64,000 nucleotides of DNA. Origin: Agrostemma githago. Lineage: Eukaryota; Streptophyta; Magnoliopsida; Caryophyllales; Caryophyllaceae. A program made the position numbers and the translations under genes. Under the pieces are notes generated by a model. It was not told where the DNA came from and ran no database searches. It saw only the letters and a list, made by a program, of their open reading frames with translations. The DNA is taken from assembly GCA_958450325.1 (NCBI GenBank), contig OY288256.1, positions 16,028,557 through 16,092,556 on the forward strand, in the 5' to 3' direction. Positions 44,931 to 56,971 of the stretch are shown here, piece by piece. Every line of letters begins with the position of its first letter. Position 1 is the stretch's first letter.

Positions 44931-45983
44931 AAGGATCAAGTGAGTCTCTTTTTCTTTTTTGAGTCCATGAGTCCCTTTCTTAGCCATTGATCTAAACAAG
45001 ATGAATGGTTGAGATTGCATATTGTAATTAAGGTAGTAACTACCAAATTTTGGAAAAAAAATAAAAAAATCCTCTTCCTCCCTAGATTAGCGCCAACTAC
45101 AGCTTCTCTCTCATCTCATTTATTACGTTTATTCAAACCCCGCCCAAGAAAAACCCTTCATCTTTTATTCTTCGCTCATCTCAATCAAATATTTCCCTCA
45201 ACCCAATCATATCCGTGCACTACATCTCACAACTCAACTAAATCGCTCGCTCAACTCAAGCATACCCGAGCACTCAATCATCCAACTCAACCCAATCGTT
45301 CAACTCAACTCAATCGCTCACTTTCAACTCGAGCAAGGTTACATTCAAGCCGCTTTCTAATTTCAGCAAACATTATCATCATTGTCTGATTTCATCCATT
45401 TTTTCGCTAATTATTGATTGATTAACCTTGCTGTGTTTGTGCCCTAAATTTTTTTTTTCACAAAAGACTGTCGTGGTATCTGGATTTTCATCTGTTTCGT
45501 GTAATTGAATTCAACTACAGGCGAACATATTTCGAATGTTACTTTAATGCCCTTACGCTGTTACAGATAATAATCTTTATGTGTTACTGTAAGAGGTCGC
45601 TCGTTTTTCTGTGTCACATGCGTGGTGTTATTTCAAAGACAACAATGTGTTACTGTAATGCAGAAGAGGTGTTACTCTAACTATCATCTTTATGAAACTC
45701 TGAATCTTTATGTGTTACTGTAAGAGGTCGCTCGTTTTTCTGTGTCACATGCATGGTGTTATTTCAAAGACAACAATGTGTTACTGTAATGCAGAAGAGG
45801 TGTTACTCTAACTATCATCTTTGTGAAACTCTGAATCCTTGTAAACTGGTACACTCAATTATGTACATTTGTTACTCTAATTCGCTTCTTATATTACTCT
45901 AACACTGTCTTCGTGTTACTTTAATGCTTACTTGTAACCAGCTACTTGTTAGAACAGTTGTACATGATCATTGTACTTTTCAG
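44931..45983 (+). promoter_or_regulatory. Upstream region of the Ulp1-like gene
   Basis: Contains a pyrimidine-rich leader with repeated CTCAACTCAATCG-like words (45200-45340) and the first phased GTTACT arrays (45538 onward). The same leader occurs inverted at 59050-59540. The frame starting at 45009 is conserved between copies but looks low-complexity, so I do not call it a gene. Confidence 0.45.
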
Positions 45984-46432
45984 ATGGCAAAAGGAGGAGA
46001 CAACTCCAGAAAAACTCGTGCCACAGATGGCAAAAGCAGGAAGCAAAGCAAGGAGCAGGTCGGCGAGGAGCAGGTCAGTCGCAGGCCTTAGCATTGTCGA
46101 TGTTCATCTCTTACCTGGCTCATATTTAGCTCTAACAACAGTTGAACATACTAATTCTTATATTACTCTAACACTTTCTTCGTGTTACTTTAATGCTTAC
46201 TTGTAACCAGCTACTTGTTAGAACAGTTGTACATGATCATTGTACTTTTCAGATGGCAAAAGGAGGAGACAAGTCCATAAAAACTCGTGCCACAGATGGC
46301 AAAAGCAGGAGGCAAAGCAAGGAGCAGGTCAGCGAGGAGCAGGTCAGTTGCAGGCCTCAGTTGCAGGCCTTAGCATTGTTGATGTTCATCTCTTACCTGG
46401 CTCATATTTAGCTCTAACAACAGTTGAACATA
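45890..46432 (+). repeat. 269-bp tandem duplication that doubles the first coding exon of the Ulp1-like gene
   Basis: The block with AACACTGTCTTCGTGTTACT, a TTTTCAG acceptor and ATGGCAAAAGGAGGAGACAA occurs twice, with the ATG at 45984 and again at 46253. The copies differ at few positions. Confidence 0.9.
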
Positions 46433-47848
46433 CTAATTATTTTTATACTTGTCCCTTTTCAGAAGGAAGAAGTGGGGGAACAAGAAGTTGTTGTTAAGAA
46501 GATCCAGTTCAGGTGTAGACCACAGAACCTCGTCGAGTTAATGTCCAAATTTAATGATAGGCAGCGGGAGGCTGTCATCAGAATCGGTTTTGGCGGCCTA
46601 CTACAGATGCGACTCAAAATTTTCCCCGGTAAGTATGCAATCGACTTCATGACGCTTTTTGCGGATGACACTCTCATTTTCAGACTACCAAGGAAAAGCG
46701 ATCAATTCTTGGTAACGAAGCATGATGTCCACGACTGCTTCCTCCTACCATACGGTCCGAACCCAGCTGACCTGCTTCCAATGGGCCGGTCGAAGGAAGC
46801 AATGGCGGAGGATGTTGTCAGTCTGAAACAAGCATGGAGGGACCGGTTCCATGTTCCTACTGGAAGCGACTTGATTTCTCTGACTCTGTTGCTGGAAGAA
46901 CTACAGAAGGACGTTGACGTTGGGGACGACTTTTGTAGATTGTTTTTTCTGTACAGCATGTCTATTTTTCTTAATCCAACGTCGAATTACACTGTTGATC
47001 TTAGTCTGCTGAGGTGCGTTGAGAACGTAGAGCAGATTAGGAACTATGATTGGTGCACGATTGTATTGGATGGGCTTGCTGCAGCCTGTCAAGACTCTGT
47101 TATTCGGAAACCGACATACCTGCTCGGTTGTGTGCCATTTTTGATGATCACATACTTTCAGCGTTTCCAATACCATGATCATCGTTCTCCGCACGACCTG
47201 CTACTTATTAAGCATTGGGATCGCGAGCGGATGGTAGATAGGTTATATGGTGAATTTGTTGGTGGTGGGCTTGGTCGTCTTACCAAGTCAAAGGTGAAAT
47301 ACCCCCGTTGTCTACTTTTGGAGGTGGTGGACGAGGAGGTGGTGGATGACGGGGTGCCGCTGAGGATATTGAATGCCCCAACATCATCCGTGCACAAAGC
47401 TGCCAAGTCCATAAACATTGAGCTAGCAGATGGCGTCGAGGATGACGCTGAGCTAAGAGCGAAGGCGGTTGACGTAAGTAATAAAATTTTACATCAATAA
47501 ATTGCATGTGTGTATGTCCCTGTGTTCATTGAATATGCATTGTCCGCAAGAATGGTGGTATGTGTCTATTTGTTCCCCTGATCTAATGGAACTCAGAAAA
47601 CAAATTTGTTGTTGCTGTAGTTGCCTAATTATGTTACTTTAACTATCATATCCTGTTACTCTAATGCGCATTATGTGTTACTTTAAGGTATTCAGTTACT
47701 TTTTAAGCGTGAAGATGTGTTAATCTGAGCATGGATATGTGTTACTTTAATGTTGATAACATACTACTCTAATGACACAGATGCGTTACTTTAATACGAA
47801 TCATAATGTCACCTCCAAAGTAACACTTTTTGTTTACTCTTGATGCAG

Positions 47849-49960
47849 GAGGTACATGAATTATACCTCATGATGGCAAGGAATGCAGTTGCATTCCATG
47901 ATTGGTGGATCTCATCCGCCTCCAAACTCAGGAGAATAACATCCGGCAAACCACTGAACGATGACCCCGTACCGTCACAGGCCTCACAAGACTTCTGAAG
48001 TGGAGAAGAGCTCCACCGGACGGTCGATGAAGTGTGCGAGGCCTACGCACGTGCGAAGAACGCAGCGACCCAAGGCCCTGCATTCATAGGCCAGCCCACA
48101 CAAACAGCAGGTGCGAGCATGCGTACAAATGTGGCGGGGGATGAGGATGTTGTCACTGGGGATGAGAGTCGAGGCTGTCCCGACTTCGAACTGTACACGA
48201 CGGCGGAGATGGTTGAGGCTGTTAACGGTGGTTCGGAGGACAGGGATCACCGAATTGATGAAGCGAACGTTATTGATAATTTGTTTGTGGAAGTTGATGG
48301 ACGGAAGGTCTTCCATCCCTACTTTCTCCACTCTGAAAAATTTTTGGATTGCATGCAAGTTGTTGATGAGAAACTTGGATGCTCTTATGACTGTGGAACC
48401 CCTGAACCAGACCAGCTAATAGTATCGGATTTTTTGGTCAGAAACAGTAGGTTGTTCAGGTCGGTTTTGAGTGTTCGGAAAGACGTAATGGATTACGTCT
48501 TTTATAAAAATGACAAGTACAGTGCGGAGTAAGTTTTCAATATTGCTCAATGTTCTTTAACTGATTCTATCTATCTATGCTATTTTTTATCAATTGTCTT
48601 ATAATTCTTATAATTTATTCAAATTCTGTTAGTGAGATGCTTGTGAGGGTTGACGACTTCTTCAACGTCCCTCGTGATGAGCTGACGACACTCCAACCGG
48701 GACAGCAGCTGTCGAACGCTGTTATCAATAGCTGGTGTATACTCCTTAACAGTCTTGACGCGAGTCAGACTGCGTCACGTCCTACATCACGCTGCTTCTT
48801 TGGCATTAGCCACAGCGTAAGCTTGTCTCTATTATATTTATCATACCAGCACAATCAACAACTAGTGCCACTAACATATCTGGAATTTCCTGTTCTGTAC
48901 CACTCTCCATGCCCTTCCACATGTTCATTACTGTCAATGTTATTTTAATACACCAACTGGTGTTACTATATGGTGTGTATACTGTTATTTTAATAAGTAT
49001 GTCACTAATGATGATATCCATAACTAGTGTTACTCCTAGACATTAATATTGTTACTCTAACACAATAACAGGCGTTACTGTTACACTTTCATACTGTTAC
49101 TTTAATTAGTAACTGTGTTACTGATCATGAAATTTTACTTCAACATGTGTCCTGCAGAAGACAGTAAAGAAGCCGTGGAAGGGCGTAAAGAGCGGTGCAA
49201 AAGTCGACATTGGCGATGACTTGTTCAACTTCTGGGACATTTGGACCGATGTGAATAAAGACATCGTACACCTAGACTCTGACTTGGTACGTCTATATGA
49301 AACACTCACACGGGTGACCCTTTACTACAGCTCTTTAACAATAATAGCCAATCACTTTGTTACCAAATAACAGGTCTTCGTCCCGGTGCTTTCCGATGAC
49401 AACGACCACTACAACTGTGCATGTATCAATTTTCTGTCAAATCAGATTGATTACCTCGACAACAGGAGTTACGAAGATCAGGAATTCGAAAGCCTGCCAT
49501 ATGTCGGGAATGGCAAAAATCGCAGTAAGTGTATTTATGTTTTATATAATCGGTCATCATTTTACCCTCCGTCTTATTTTTTTTATTTTTTTTTATCAAG
49601 GCTGTGGAAATGGGAAAATACATGGTCAAAAAAGGTATCGCGAGGGGTTCGCTGTCGCGGGTTTCCCTGTGGTCAACGTCCCATTCGCATGGCAGGGTGG
49701 AGGTTTCTTAGCAAACGACTGCGGTCTGTACCTCATGATACACATGATGTTGTACGTAGGGGAAGTGTTCGACTGTTGCCTAGGAACAATGGAGGCGAAC
49801 AACCTCTATAGAGCGGAGATTGCAGCGACTCTGGTCCTGTGTGACATCAATAAGGACAGAGATGAGGTTTTAGCAAGGGTGAGGCAGTTCCTAAACGATA
49901 AAGCGAATATTGTCATTGAGAGAACAATATCCGGTGTTACGGGTTCTACGGGGGGGGACT
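47849..49960 (+). other. First C48 module of the Ulp1-like gene (catalytic residues present)
   Basis: Order: GCSYDCG motif and VRKDVMDY (exon 3); a helical segment with LQPGQQLSNAVINSWCILLN (exon 4); a linker (exon 5); then the protease core. The core has DHYNCACINF with the candidate catalytic His, IDYLDN with Asp, FAWQGGG with the oxyanion Gln, and NDCGLYLM with the nucleophile Cys. A one-base problem near 49648 joins two frames in exon 7. Confidence 0.7.
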
Positions 49961-51547
49961 GTCAAGAGGGCAGGCGAGGCAGAACAAGAGAAACGACCGT
50001 CGAAGAAAAACCGACTATCGACACCTGACCCTAAAACCCCGGTCGCAGATACGGTGCTTGACTCTGAGTTGTCAACGCGGACAAGATCCGTCCTGAAGAG
50101 CCGAAACCGTGGTGAGGGTGACGGTCTTGGCTGCTCAATTGACTGTGGCGGCGAAGATGCGAACTCTCCCATGTTGTCACCGTTTCTATTGAACAACAGG
50201 ACGTTGTTAAGTAAGATCGCTGTCCGTCGCAAAGACGTCGTTGACTACTGCCTTGTTGAGCTTCCATCCATAAAAAATAGGTATGCATTTATTGTAACAT
50301 TAATGGGTGAATATTAAAACAGATTTTTTGACGAGGTATTTTTTGTTTTCCTTCAGCGACGAGGTTGCAAACTATTCACTCCTGGCTTCAATTGAGCGGG
50401 ATGACATACGTTCAATGTTACCGGGTCAGAAAATAAGGTCGTGCATCATCGAATGCTGGTCGATGCTGTTGAACAAGCTTCCATCTCCCGCCACTGATTC
50501 GGCCGAGACACCTACGACGGCATACTTCGGTATACGACAGGCGGTACGCATTACTGTTGCATTTGTGTACACATATATAATTATCACCGTGGTTACATTA
50601 ACCCTTATCAGCTACAATTTAACTTTATGGTGTTGATCTGACATACTTGTATTAAATAAATATGGTGTTACTTTGGCGCTTTCTTGGTGTTACTGTAATC
50701 CAGAAAATGTGTTACTTTAATCTGCGTCTTTGTTATTCAACATGCTCTTATACGTAGTCAATGTGTTACTTCAACATTCTCGTCTTGTAAGACTTGTATA
50801 CGGTTGAACCCAATCTGAGACACATTAAATATTTTTGTAGGACTACCTTTATGGGATGATTGAAGAGTATGAAGACGGCCCATCCATGCAGGTAGTTGAC
50901 ACCTTGATGAACCATCTCGCTATTTTTAGAAGGAAGTGTGGTCGTCATCTTAACTTGAAAGCTGATCTCACCTTTGTCCCGATCCACATCGATGATTACT
51001 ACTCATGTGTGTGCATTAACCGTAAAACGAGGACAGTAGATCTCCTTGACCACCAACGTTACACGAACGTGAAAGATACAAAATTGTATAAGGCCGCAAT
51101 GATAATGGTTAGTATATATATGGTAGTAGTTATTATTGCATACCGCTATTTGTTTCTCACCTAATAACGTCGTTGTGATACACACAGGTGTCAGCAATTA
51201 GCGATTACTTCGAGAAACTCGAAGTCCCTGATGCAGCTGATATCGGTACTTTCGAGTTTAAAGATGCCAAGTTTAAGTGGCAGAAACAAGACCGTACCTG
51301 GGACAAGTCGGGAATTTTCACGATGATGCACATGTTGATGTACGAGGGACGTACATTCCACCACATAGACCTCGAGAGGAAGGTCAACAGACGGTATCTG
51401 GTGGTCCAAATTGCAGCCACACTTCTATTGGCAGACAAAAACAAGGTGCGATCGGAATTATTGGAAAAAGTGGACAAGTATGCGGGGGATAGACAAAAGA
51501 TCATTGACCGTCCCAAGAGCAAGCCAACAAAGGGCCGAAAAAAATAA
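49961..51547 (+). other. Second C48 module (His and Cys replaced; likely a pseudoenzyme)
   Basis: Repeats the layout of the first module: GCSIDCG and VRRKDVVDY, a helical segment with LPGQKIRSCIIECWSMLLN, then TFVPIHIDDYYSCVCIN, VDLLDHQRY, KWQKQ and DKSGIF. At the positions of His and Cys of the first module it has Tyr and Ser, while Asp and Gln are kept. It ends KSKPTKGRKK at 51547. The module arose by internal duplication. Confidence 0.7.
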
Positions 51548-52199
51548 TGTTGTTACTGAATCCTGTCATATCTTTTCTAAAAACAATTTAGTGGTTTGTA
51601 TTGTTTAGCTACTTTTCTAATTGCATTGGTATTTTGACTGTCACCAATGCATTGAAGCTGTCAATCTCTGTTTATACTGACTAGCTGAACATGTCACTCT
51701 AAATCACTGCTGCTGTTACTATGGTGATAACTGAAGTCCAGTAAATGTTACTCTAATGAACGCATTATGTTACTTTAATTGGTTAATGGTGTTATTACAA
51801 TGATGTTGCAATCAATTCATCTGACGCATTATTGATTAATGATGTTGGAACAATGATATATTGTTTTTTGAAGAACAATATATCCCCAGTTACTTTGGCA
51901 ATGATGGAACCAATCCAAGTTGGTACTTTGTTAATGAATTGAACCAAATCCAAGTTATCCACAGTTACCTGAATGCATTGTTTCTGTTACTGTAACAGAC
52001 AGTAAGTGTTACTCCGACACACATGAGATGTTACTCTAACCACAAACACATGTATTAAATAAATATTGTTTAGATCACAACGTAGCACAGTGCTACCTGT
52101 AAAAAAAATTGCAAAAAAAGTTATTCGTGTAAACCAGCAAAAGAGCGAAAATTCTTATAATGACAAAAAACACGAGTATGCTCAAAACACTTGTTCATC
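51548..52199. other. Gap between convergent Ulp1-like and transposase genes
   Basis: Non-coding, with phased GTTACT motifs at 51986, 52008 and 52030. The same gap is found inverted in copy 3 (58018-58567). Confidence 0.75.
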
Positions 52200-55100
52200 C
52201 TACTCGTCTTCCTCGGTGTCTTCTTCAGTTTCCTCTCCTTCGATGTCTTCATCTACTTCATCCTCCTCATCCTCATCATTGGGTGGCTTAGTAGGCTGTT
52301 TAGGGGGTCGTGCTGCGTACGGATTTGGACAGTTTCGCTTGTCATGGTGTGCCATCTGTTTGCAGTTATTGCACATGCGTTTCGGCTTTCTAGAAAGTGC
52401 GACCTTATTTTCCTTGCTCGACAACATCCGCTTTCCGCTGCCCTTTGTCTTAGAAATCTTCGGAGGGAGTATCGTGATATTTTCAGAGGTCGTACACCCA
52501 AGCATATTTTCCAGTTCTTGTGTCTTGCCAATATTCCCCCCACCAGAAACTGGCTGCCTCTGCAACCTGAACTCCCGTATTAATCCGCACAAGCTTTCCA
52601 CATCTGCCTTGTCCCCTTCCCTTAGAAGTCCCATTGTCTCATGGATTTCCGACCACAATTTCGACATCTCTATCTGTTTTCCGTCGATGATGTCAGTGTT
52701 TTCGCCGTCTAATCCTTCATCAATGATACGAGCAGTGCGAACAGCCTCTTTTGTCCAACTTTTGGTTACCATGTTTTCGGGTATAGTGGTCAGCCCTTTG
52801 GACGAATATATCAGATTACGTGTCTACACAGTACCCCTCGTAAATTAAACAACTGACATGTGCAGCTTGATCCAGACGTTCCTGGACAGATGATGACATA
52901 TTAATGGATGATGGATATATTATCCATTTTTTCAGTCAACAGAGACAACAATTATAAATGGATATAATGGTGTGCAAAATGTAATGGAGTGCAGAATGAG
53001 ATAATTTTAAGAATATGAGGTGTTACTGTAATCCATGGTCGGTGTTACTTTTAAGCATTTACAACACAGATATCCAAGTGCTGTCCTCAGTTACTCTAGC
53101 GCATTATATATGTTACTGTAAGGATCGACTGGTGTTACTTTATTAAATACTCTTCTATCACATGAACAAGGTCAAGTTTTAAGGAGTACCTGATATATAC
53201 TGGACCGTAAACTCTTTATCTCGTGTAGCATCCCTAACCAATGTCTCCTCAATCCCGTCATTCTCAAGGAAGCCCCTCACGCTGCAAGTACCCACAGAAA
53301 ATTTCACCTCCTCCTGAAATTCTTCAAATGCGGCATGGGTGTAAATTTTCGCAGCGTGATGTTCAATTGGCAGGTGGGTTACTGTTTTTGGAGAAGCTTG
53401 TACATTGTCGTTGTCGAGTTTTTTCTGTGTATACCGTTGCTGGTCCATGGCGCTCTCGAATCGCATCCAGGATTCGACCAACGTCCCCGATTTTTGTTCG
53501 AATCTTTTGAAGAAACTGTTCTCACTCTCCGACCTTTGAGTTGTTCGCATTAAGCCGCCCATCTTTAAATCCTTGCAATGTGCCATCACCCACTGCTTCC
53601 TGATGGAGAATGTAGTTGAAAACCACTCGACATCACCCTCATGGTACTCCTCCATTATGTCACGCCATTCCGCGTCGAACTCATCTCCATCAATCTCCAC
53701 ATCCCATACTATAGCATTCAATCTTTTCAGAAAATCCTGGTAGTCGCTTCACGTTGCACCGTATTTGGTGGGGACCTTGTTCAAGATATGCCACATACAG
53801 AAACGGTGTAGTGCCGTCTTAAACATCTTCTTCACGGCTGGTATAATACCAGGATCCTGGTCGGTAATAATATACCCCGGTTCTTTCCCGCCCATTGCAG
53901 TCAGAAATCTCTCAAACACCCACACGAACGACTCATAATCCTCGTGCGCTATCAGAGCGCCAACAAAGGTTACCAATCGTTTGTGATGATCAACGCTGGT
54001 GAACGGCGTGAATATCATCTTATATTTGTTCGTCCCGTACGTCGGGTCGGACGAAACTGCATCCCCAAATAACTGGTAGTTTCGCCGCGCCTCACCGTCA
54101 GCCCAGAAAACCCTGCTCAAACTCCCATCTTCATCCAGGTCGTAGTCAAAATAGAAACCCTTCCTATTCTTAGCCATGTCTTTGAAACGATCGATGAATA
54201 GCTGACCGTCCCTCTCATGTAGGAAGCACTTTATATCCCTCCCCCAGTTTTTGAAGTCAACCAAGCTCGCACCCACGTTTGCGAAACCCTCTACCTGCTC
54301 CTTGCACATGTTGTACGTCCGCGTTGCTCCGATATTCAGCTGAAAATAAGAGTCAAGCGTTGTGACAATTTAACATTAATACTGTTACTCTTATTTTTAT
54401 GTGCTGTTACTCTATAGGATCACTGGTGTTATTCTAGCAAAAGTAATTAGATTATGTACACACTGGATTAATCCAGCTGTGTTACTCTAGCAAAAAATTG
54501 TGTTACTCCATACCCGCGAATTGTTCAAGATCAGTTGCTTGTGGTACTTTGTCAGGTTCCTCGACAGCTTTTGGAATTCTCTGTCTTTTGGTGAGATCAG
54601 TTCGTGGTTGTGGCCGATGTGGAACCTATCAATACTGAGAATGCCGCCTTTATTGAACAGCCTAATCCTTGTCTTGCACCCACAACGACGGACTTTTGTC
54701 TTCTTTTTAGGCGCGTCCACAACAACTCCTCCCCCAGCTGCATCGTTAACAACTTTCACAGCTGCAGGTGTATTGTTAACGGCCTTAACAGAGTTCGTAT
54801 AACCCTGTCTGTTGCAGACTAGGAGCTTCGACTTTATCTCACCACCGTACCATCGCTTTGTGGTATACCTTCTCACATCAAATCCGCAAGCCAGCGCGTA
54901 GATTTTATAAAACTCCACCGCCTCTTCGATTGTTCCGAATACTTGCTTCATGTACGGTGTGAAAGCCTCACCAACATCTCTGCACCATTCTTGTGCATTC
55001 GGTTCTTGGAAAATGCCGCCTGCACAAAATTAAACAACGTTACATGGGACATGTGTGTTACATCAATTCATATGTTGTGTTACTGTAACGAATATAGTAT

Positions 55101-56064
55101 GTTACTTTAACATCATCATCAAAACCATTCTTCTAAGCGTCCAGTGTGTTACTGTAATTGCAATTAAGTGTTACTGTAACTCCGATTATATGTTACTTCA
55201 ATGACTTTTCTACGTTAATACAAAACAAAACGGTAGTATCAATGAAGCATACGCTAAATCTAGAATCTATGCTAAAACAAGAGGGATGAGCCACTGTTAT
55301 TAACCCATGATTAATCAAATGAATAAAATATCACCTTGTGCTTCTTTACCAATGCCACCTGAAAAAAAATAAAACAACGTTACATCTATGAAACCAATGT
55401 ATTACTTCAATTGACAAGTCCTGTTATTCTAATTAATACAGTACTTTACTTTAACATCATCATCAAAATCCTTTTTCTAAACGTTTAATGTGTTACTGTA
55501 ATTACAATTAAGTGTTATTGTAACTCAGACGTTATGTTACTTCAATGACGTTTCTTCCTTAATACGTTACTCTAGCATATCAAAAAACCCTTTTCCTGAA
55601 CGTTCATTTGTGTTACTGTAATTGCAATTAAATGTTACTTTAACTCAGAAGGCATGTTACTTCAACGACGAATCTGCGTTAACTGAAATCAAAAAAATAG
55701 AATTAATGGATATCAGGAAAAATCTTAATAAAAAGCATAAAGACCTGTAATCTATAAAGATCGAGATATCAAAACACCATTGATACGAAACTGTGATATC
55801 AAAACGCAATGACATCAAAAAAACGCAAATTGATACGAAACTGTGATACGAAATGACAATGAAAGCACTATAAACATGAAGATCGACGTAAAAAAACGCA
55901 ATTCGATGCGATAAAACATTGATATGAAAACGCAAATTGAAAGCAATATGACTATTGAAATCCATGAAGAAAAAACGAATAAAAACGTGAATGAAACACT
56001 GAAACTCACCATTGTTATACTCGATTAGTTGCTTATCAACAGTTGAAGACGATGATGCGGTCAT
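52200..56064 (-). pseudogene. FAR1-type MULE transposase, nearly complete, one in-frame stop, SWIM finger not found
   Basis: Minus-strand exons: 56064-56010 (start), a small exon near 55370 (GGIGKEAQGD), about 55019-54514 (FAR1 domain: FYKIYALACGFDVRRY, KKTKVRRCGCKTRIRLF, RFHIGHNHELISPKD), 54339-53190 (MULE core) and 52823-52200. Core motifs: FGDAVSSDPTYGTNKY (first Asp), YIITDQDPG (second Asp), FCMWHILNKVP and RSESENSFFKRF (Glu). The last exon starts LIYSSKGLTTIPENM and has the zinc knuckle CNNCKQMAHHDKRNC, then an acidic tail. A TGA at 53749-53751 interrupts the core in frame. The CxC..CxH SWIM finger expected before LIYSSKG is missing. Plant FHY3/FAR1 regulators come from this transposase group. 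Confidence 0.82.
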
Positions 56065-56353
56065 CCATTGTAGCAGAATTTCGAGTTCAAAATCGATGAA
56101 TGAGCGTGAATGAATCAGAGTTTTTTTTTTTAGGTGTGAATGGACGTGGAATGAAAATTGAACGTGATAATGAACGTGAATGATAGGAAGTTATTGTTTT
56201 CTAAATTCTTGTGAGTTATTTTAGGAACGTAAATGTTCCCTTTTTTTTCTTTTTTTTTTAATGCAACGCATCTTGTCCATTCATCCTCATCTCATCCAAT
56301 GGATGAGATGAGGACTCATGGACTCATATATAGAGAAGAACTCATAAGAGCCT

Positions 56354-56356
<3 letters not shown>
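56065..56356 (-). promoter_or_regulatory. Upstream region and right end of MULE copy 2
   Basis: Contains GAATGAACGTGAATG words, a T-run, the CATCCAATGGATGAGATGAG palindromic block and the terminal TGAGTCC repeats. The same block is found inverted at about 56690-56970. No gene. Confidence 0.55.

Positions 56357-56404
<48 letters not shown>
56357..56404. repeat. (TA)n(GA)n microsatellite abutting the MULE end
   Basis: TATATA... followed by GAGAGA..., directly after the end of copy 2. Confidence 0.95.
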
Positions 56405-56639
56405 TAGGTTCACATAAGGCCAACAACTCTTATAAGTTCATAAGTTCCAGTGTTAAAGTTACACAAAAAGTGCTTAAAGTTACACAAGATGAGTGTTAAA
56501 GTTGCACTTTATCACTTGAAGTGATAACAGTGCTGAATGTTATAGTTACATATCAATCTTGAACAAATGCAACTTCAACGTATGTCAACTGTAACTTTAA
56601 TATAGACTTAGTTGCATGTGGTGAACTTATTTGATCCCT

Positions 56640-56640
<1 letters not shown>
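56405..56640. mobile_element. Small unclassified element with phased TTAAAGTTACAC motif
   Basis: TAGGTTCACATAAGG on the left resembles the reverse complement of the right end, AGGGATCAAATAAGTTC. TTAAAGTT begins at 56453, 56474 and 56496 (spacing 21 and 22). It is framed by (GA)n on one side and (CT)n on the other. No coding capacity. Confidence 0.45.

Positions 56641-56673
<33 letters not shown>
56641..56673. repeat. (CT)n(TA)n microsatellite abutting MULE copy 3
   Basis: CT repeats passing into AT repeats immediately before the left end of copy 3. Confidence 0.95.
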
Positions 56674-56971
56674 GTAAGGCTCTTATGAGTCCTTTACTCT
56701 TTGTGAGTCCCTAAGTCCTCATCCCATCCATTGGATGGGATGAAAATGGATGGACACGATGCATCCATTAAAAAAAAAGAAAAAAAAAAGAAGATTTACG
56801 TTCCTTAAATAACTCACAAGAATTTAGGAAACAATAACTTCCTATCATTCATGTTCATTATCACGTTCAATTTTCATTCCACGTTCATTCACACCTAAAA
56901 AAAAAAAAAAAAAAAAAAATTCTAATTCATTCACGCTCATTCATCGATTTTGAACTCGAAATTCTGCTACA

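Larger units (their letters stand above)
45984..51547 (+). pseudogene. Ulp1/C48-type cysteine protease gene with two tandem modules, about ten exons
   Basis: Exons by GT/AG and frame: 45984-46073 (or its duplicate from 46253), 46463-47473, 47849-48528, 48633-48816, 49158-49286, 49374-49524, 49601-50280, 50357-50543, 50841-51107, 51188-51547. Exon 2 has the N-terminal domain usual in transposon Ulp1-like proteins (RCRPQNLVELMSKFNDRQRE and IGFGGLLQMRL). The rest forms two repeated modules, described separately. Breaks: in-frame TGA at 47996-47998, a frame change near 49648, and another in the G8 run at 49950-49957. The C-terminus KSKPTKGRKK is shared with the deleted copy at 58568. Ulp1 enzymes cleave SUMO; the role in a MULE is unknown. 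Confidence 0.78.
45535..55665 (+). repeat. Phased 22-bp motif arrays, GTTACTNTAA, throughout MULE copy 2 non-coding DNA
   Basis: Around 60 copies or near copies of GTTACT[C/G/T][T/C]AA lie in introns, leader, intergenic and 3' regions, in the plus direction. Runs with near-exact spacing include 45627/45649/45671, 47633/47655/47677, 49029/49051/49074/49096/49117, 51986/52008/52030, 53090/53112/53134 and 55612/55634/55656. Only the first 10-11 bases and the last two or three of each 22-bp unit are conserved; the middle is variable. Exons are free of the motif. Confidence 0.92.
44931..56356. mobile_element. Large MULE, copy 2, with convergent Ulp1-like (+) and FAR1-type transposase (-) genes
   Basis: The left end AAGGATCAAGTGAGTC and right end (reverse complement) AAGGCTCTTATGAGTT are followed in both by TGAGTCCATGAGTCC at a similar distance, forming short inverted ends. 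Between them lie a ten-exon Ulp1-like gene on plus and a four- or five-exon FAR1-type transposase on minus, converging at about 51547/52200. Ends lie in TA-rich tracts. FAR1-related transposases and captured Ulp1-like genes are each known from plant MULEs (Kaonashi type for Ulp1). Here they share one element, as the mirrored copy at 56674-59606 also shows. Confidence 0.82.

Noticed and set aside
45009..45389. 126-codon frame in the Ulp1 leader, also present in copy 3
   Set aside because: Conserved only because the DNA is homologous; low-complexity Thr/Ser/Gln text. Left as leader, though a codon-level test would be decisive.
52066..52848. 260-codon plus-strand frame, Ser-rich
   Set aside because: Opposite strand of the transposase C-terminal exon; the minus strand has the zinc knuckle and conserved splice sites.
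55657..56064. 135-codon minus-strand frame (Phe/Ile-rich after residue 20)
   Set aside because: Only the first 18 codons are the real first exon; the remainder is intron read-through after GTGAGT.
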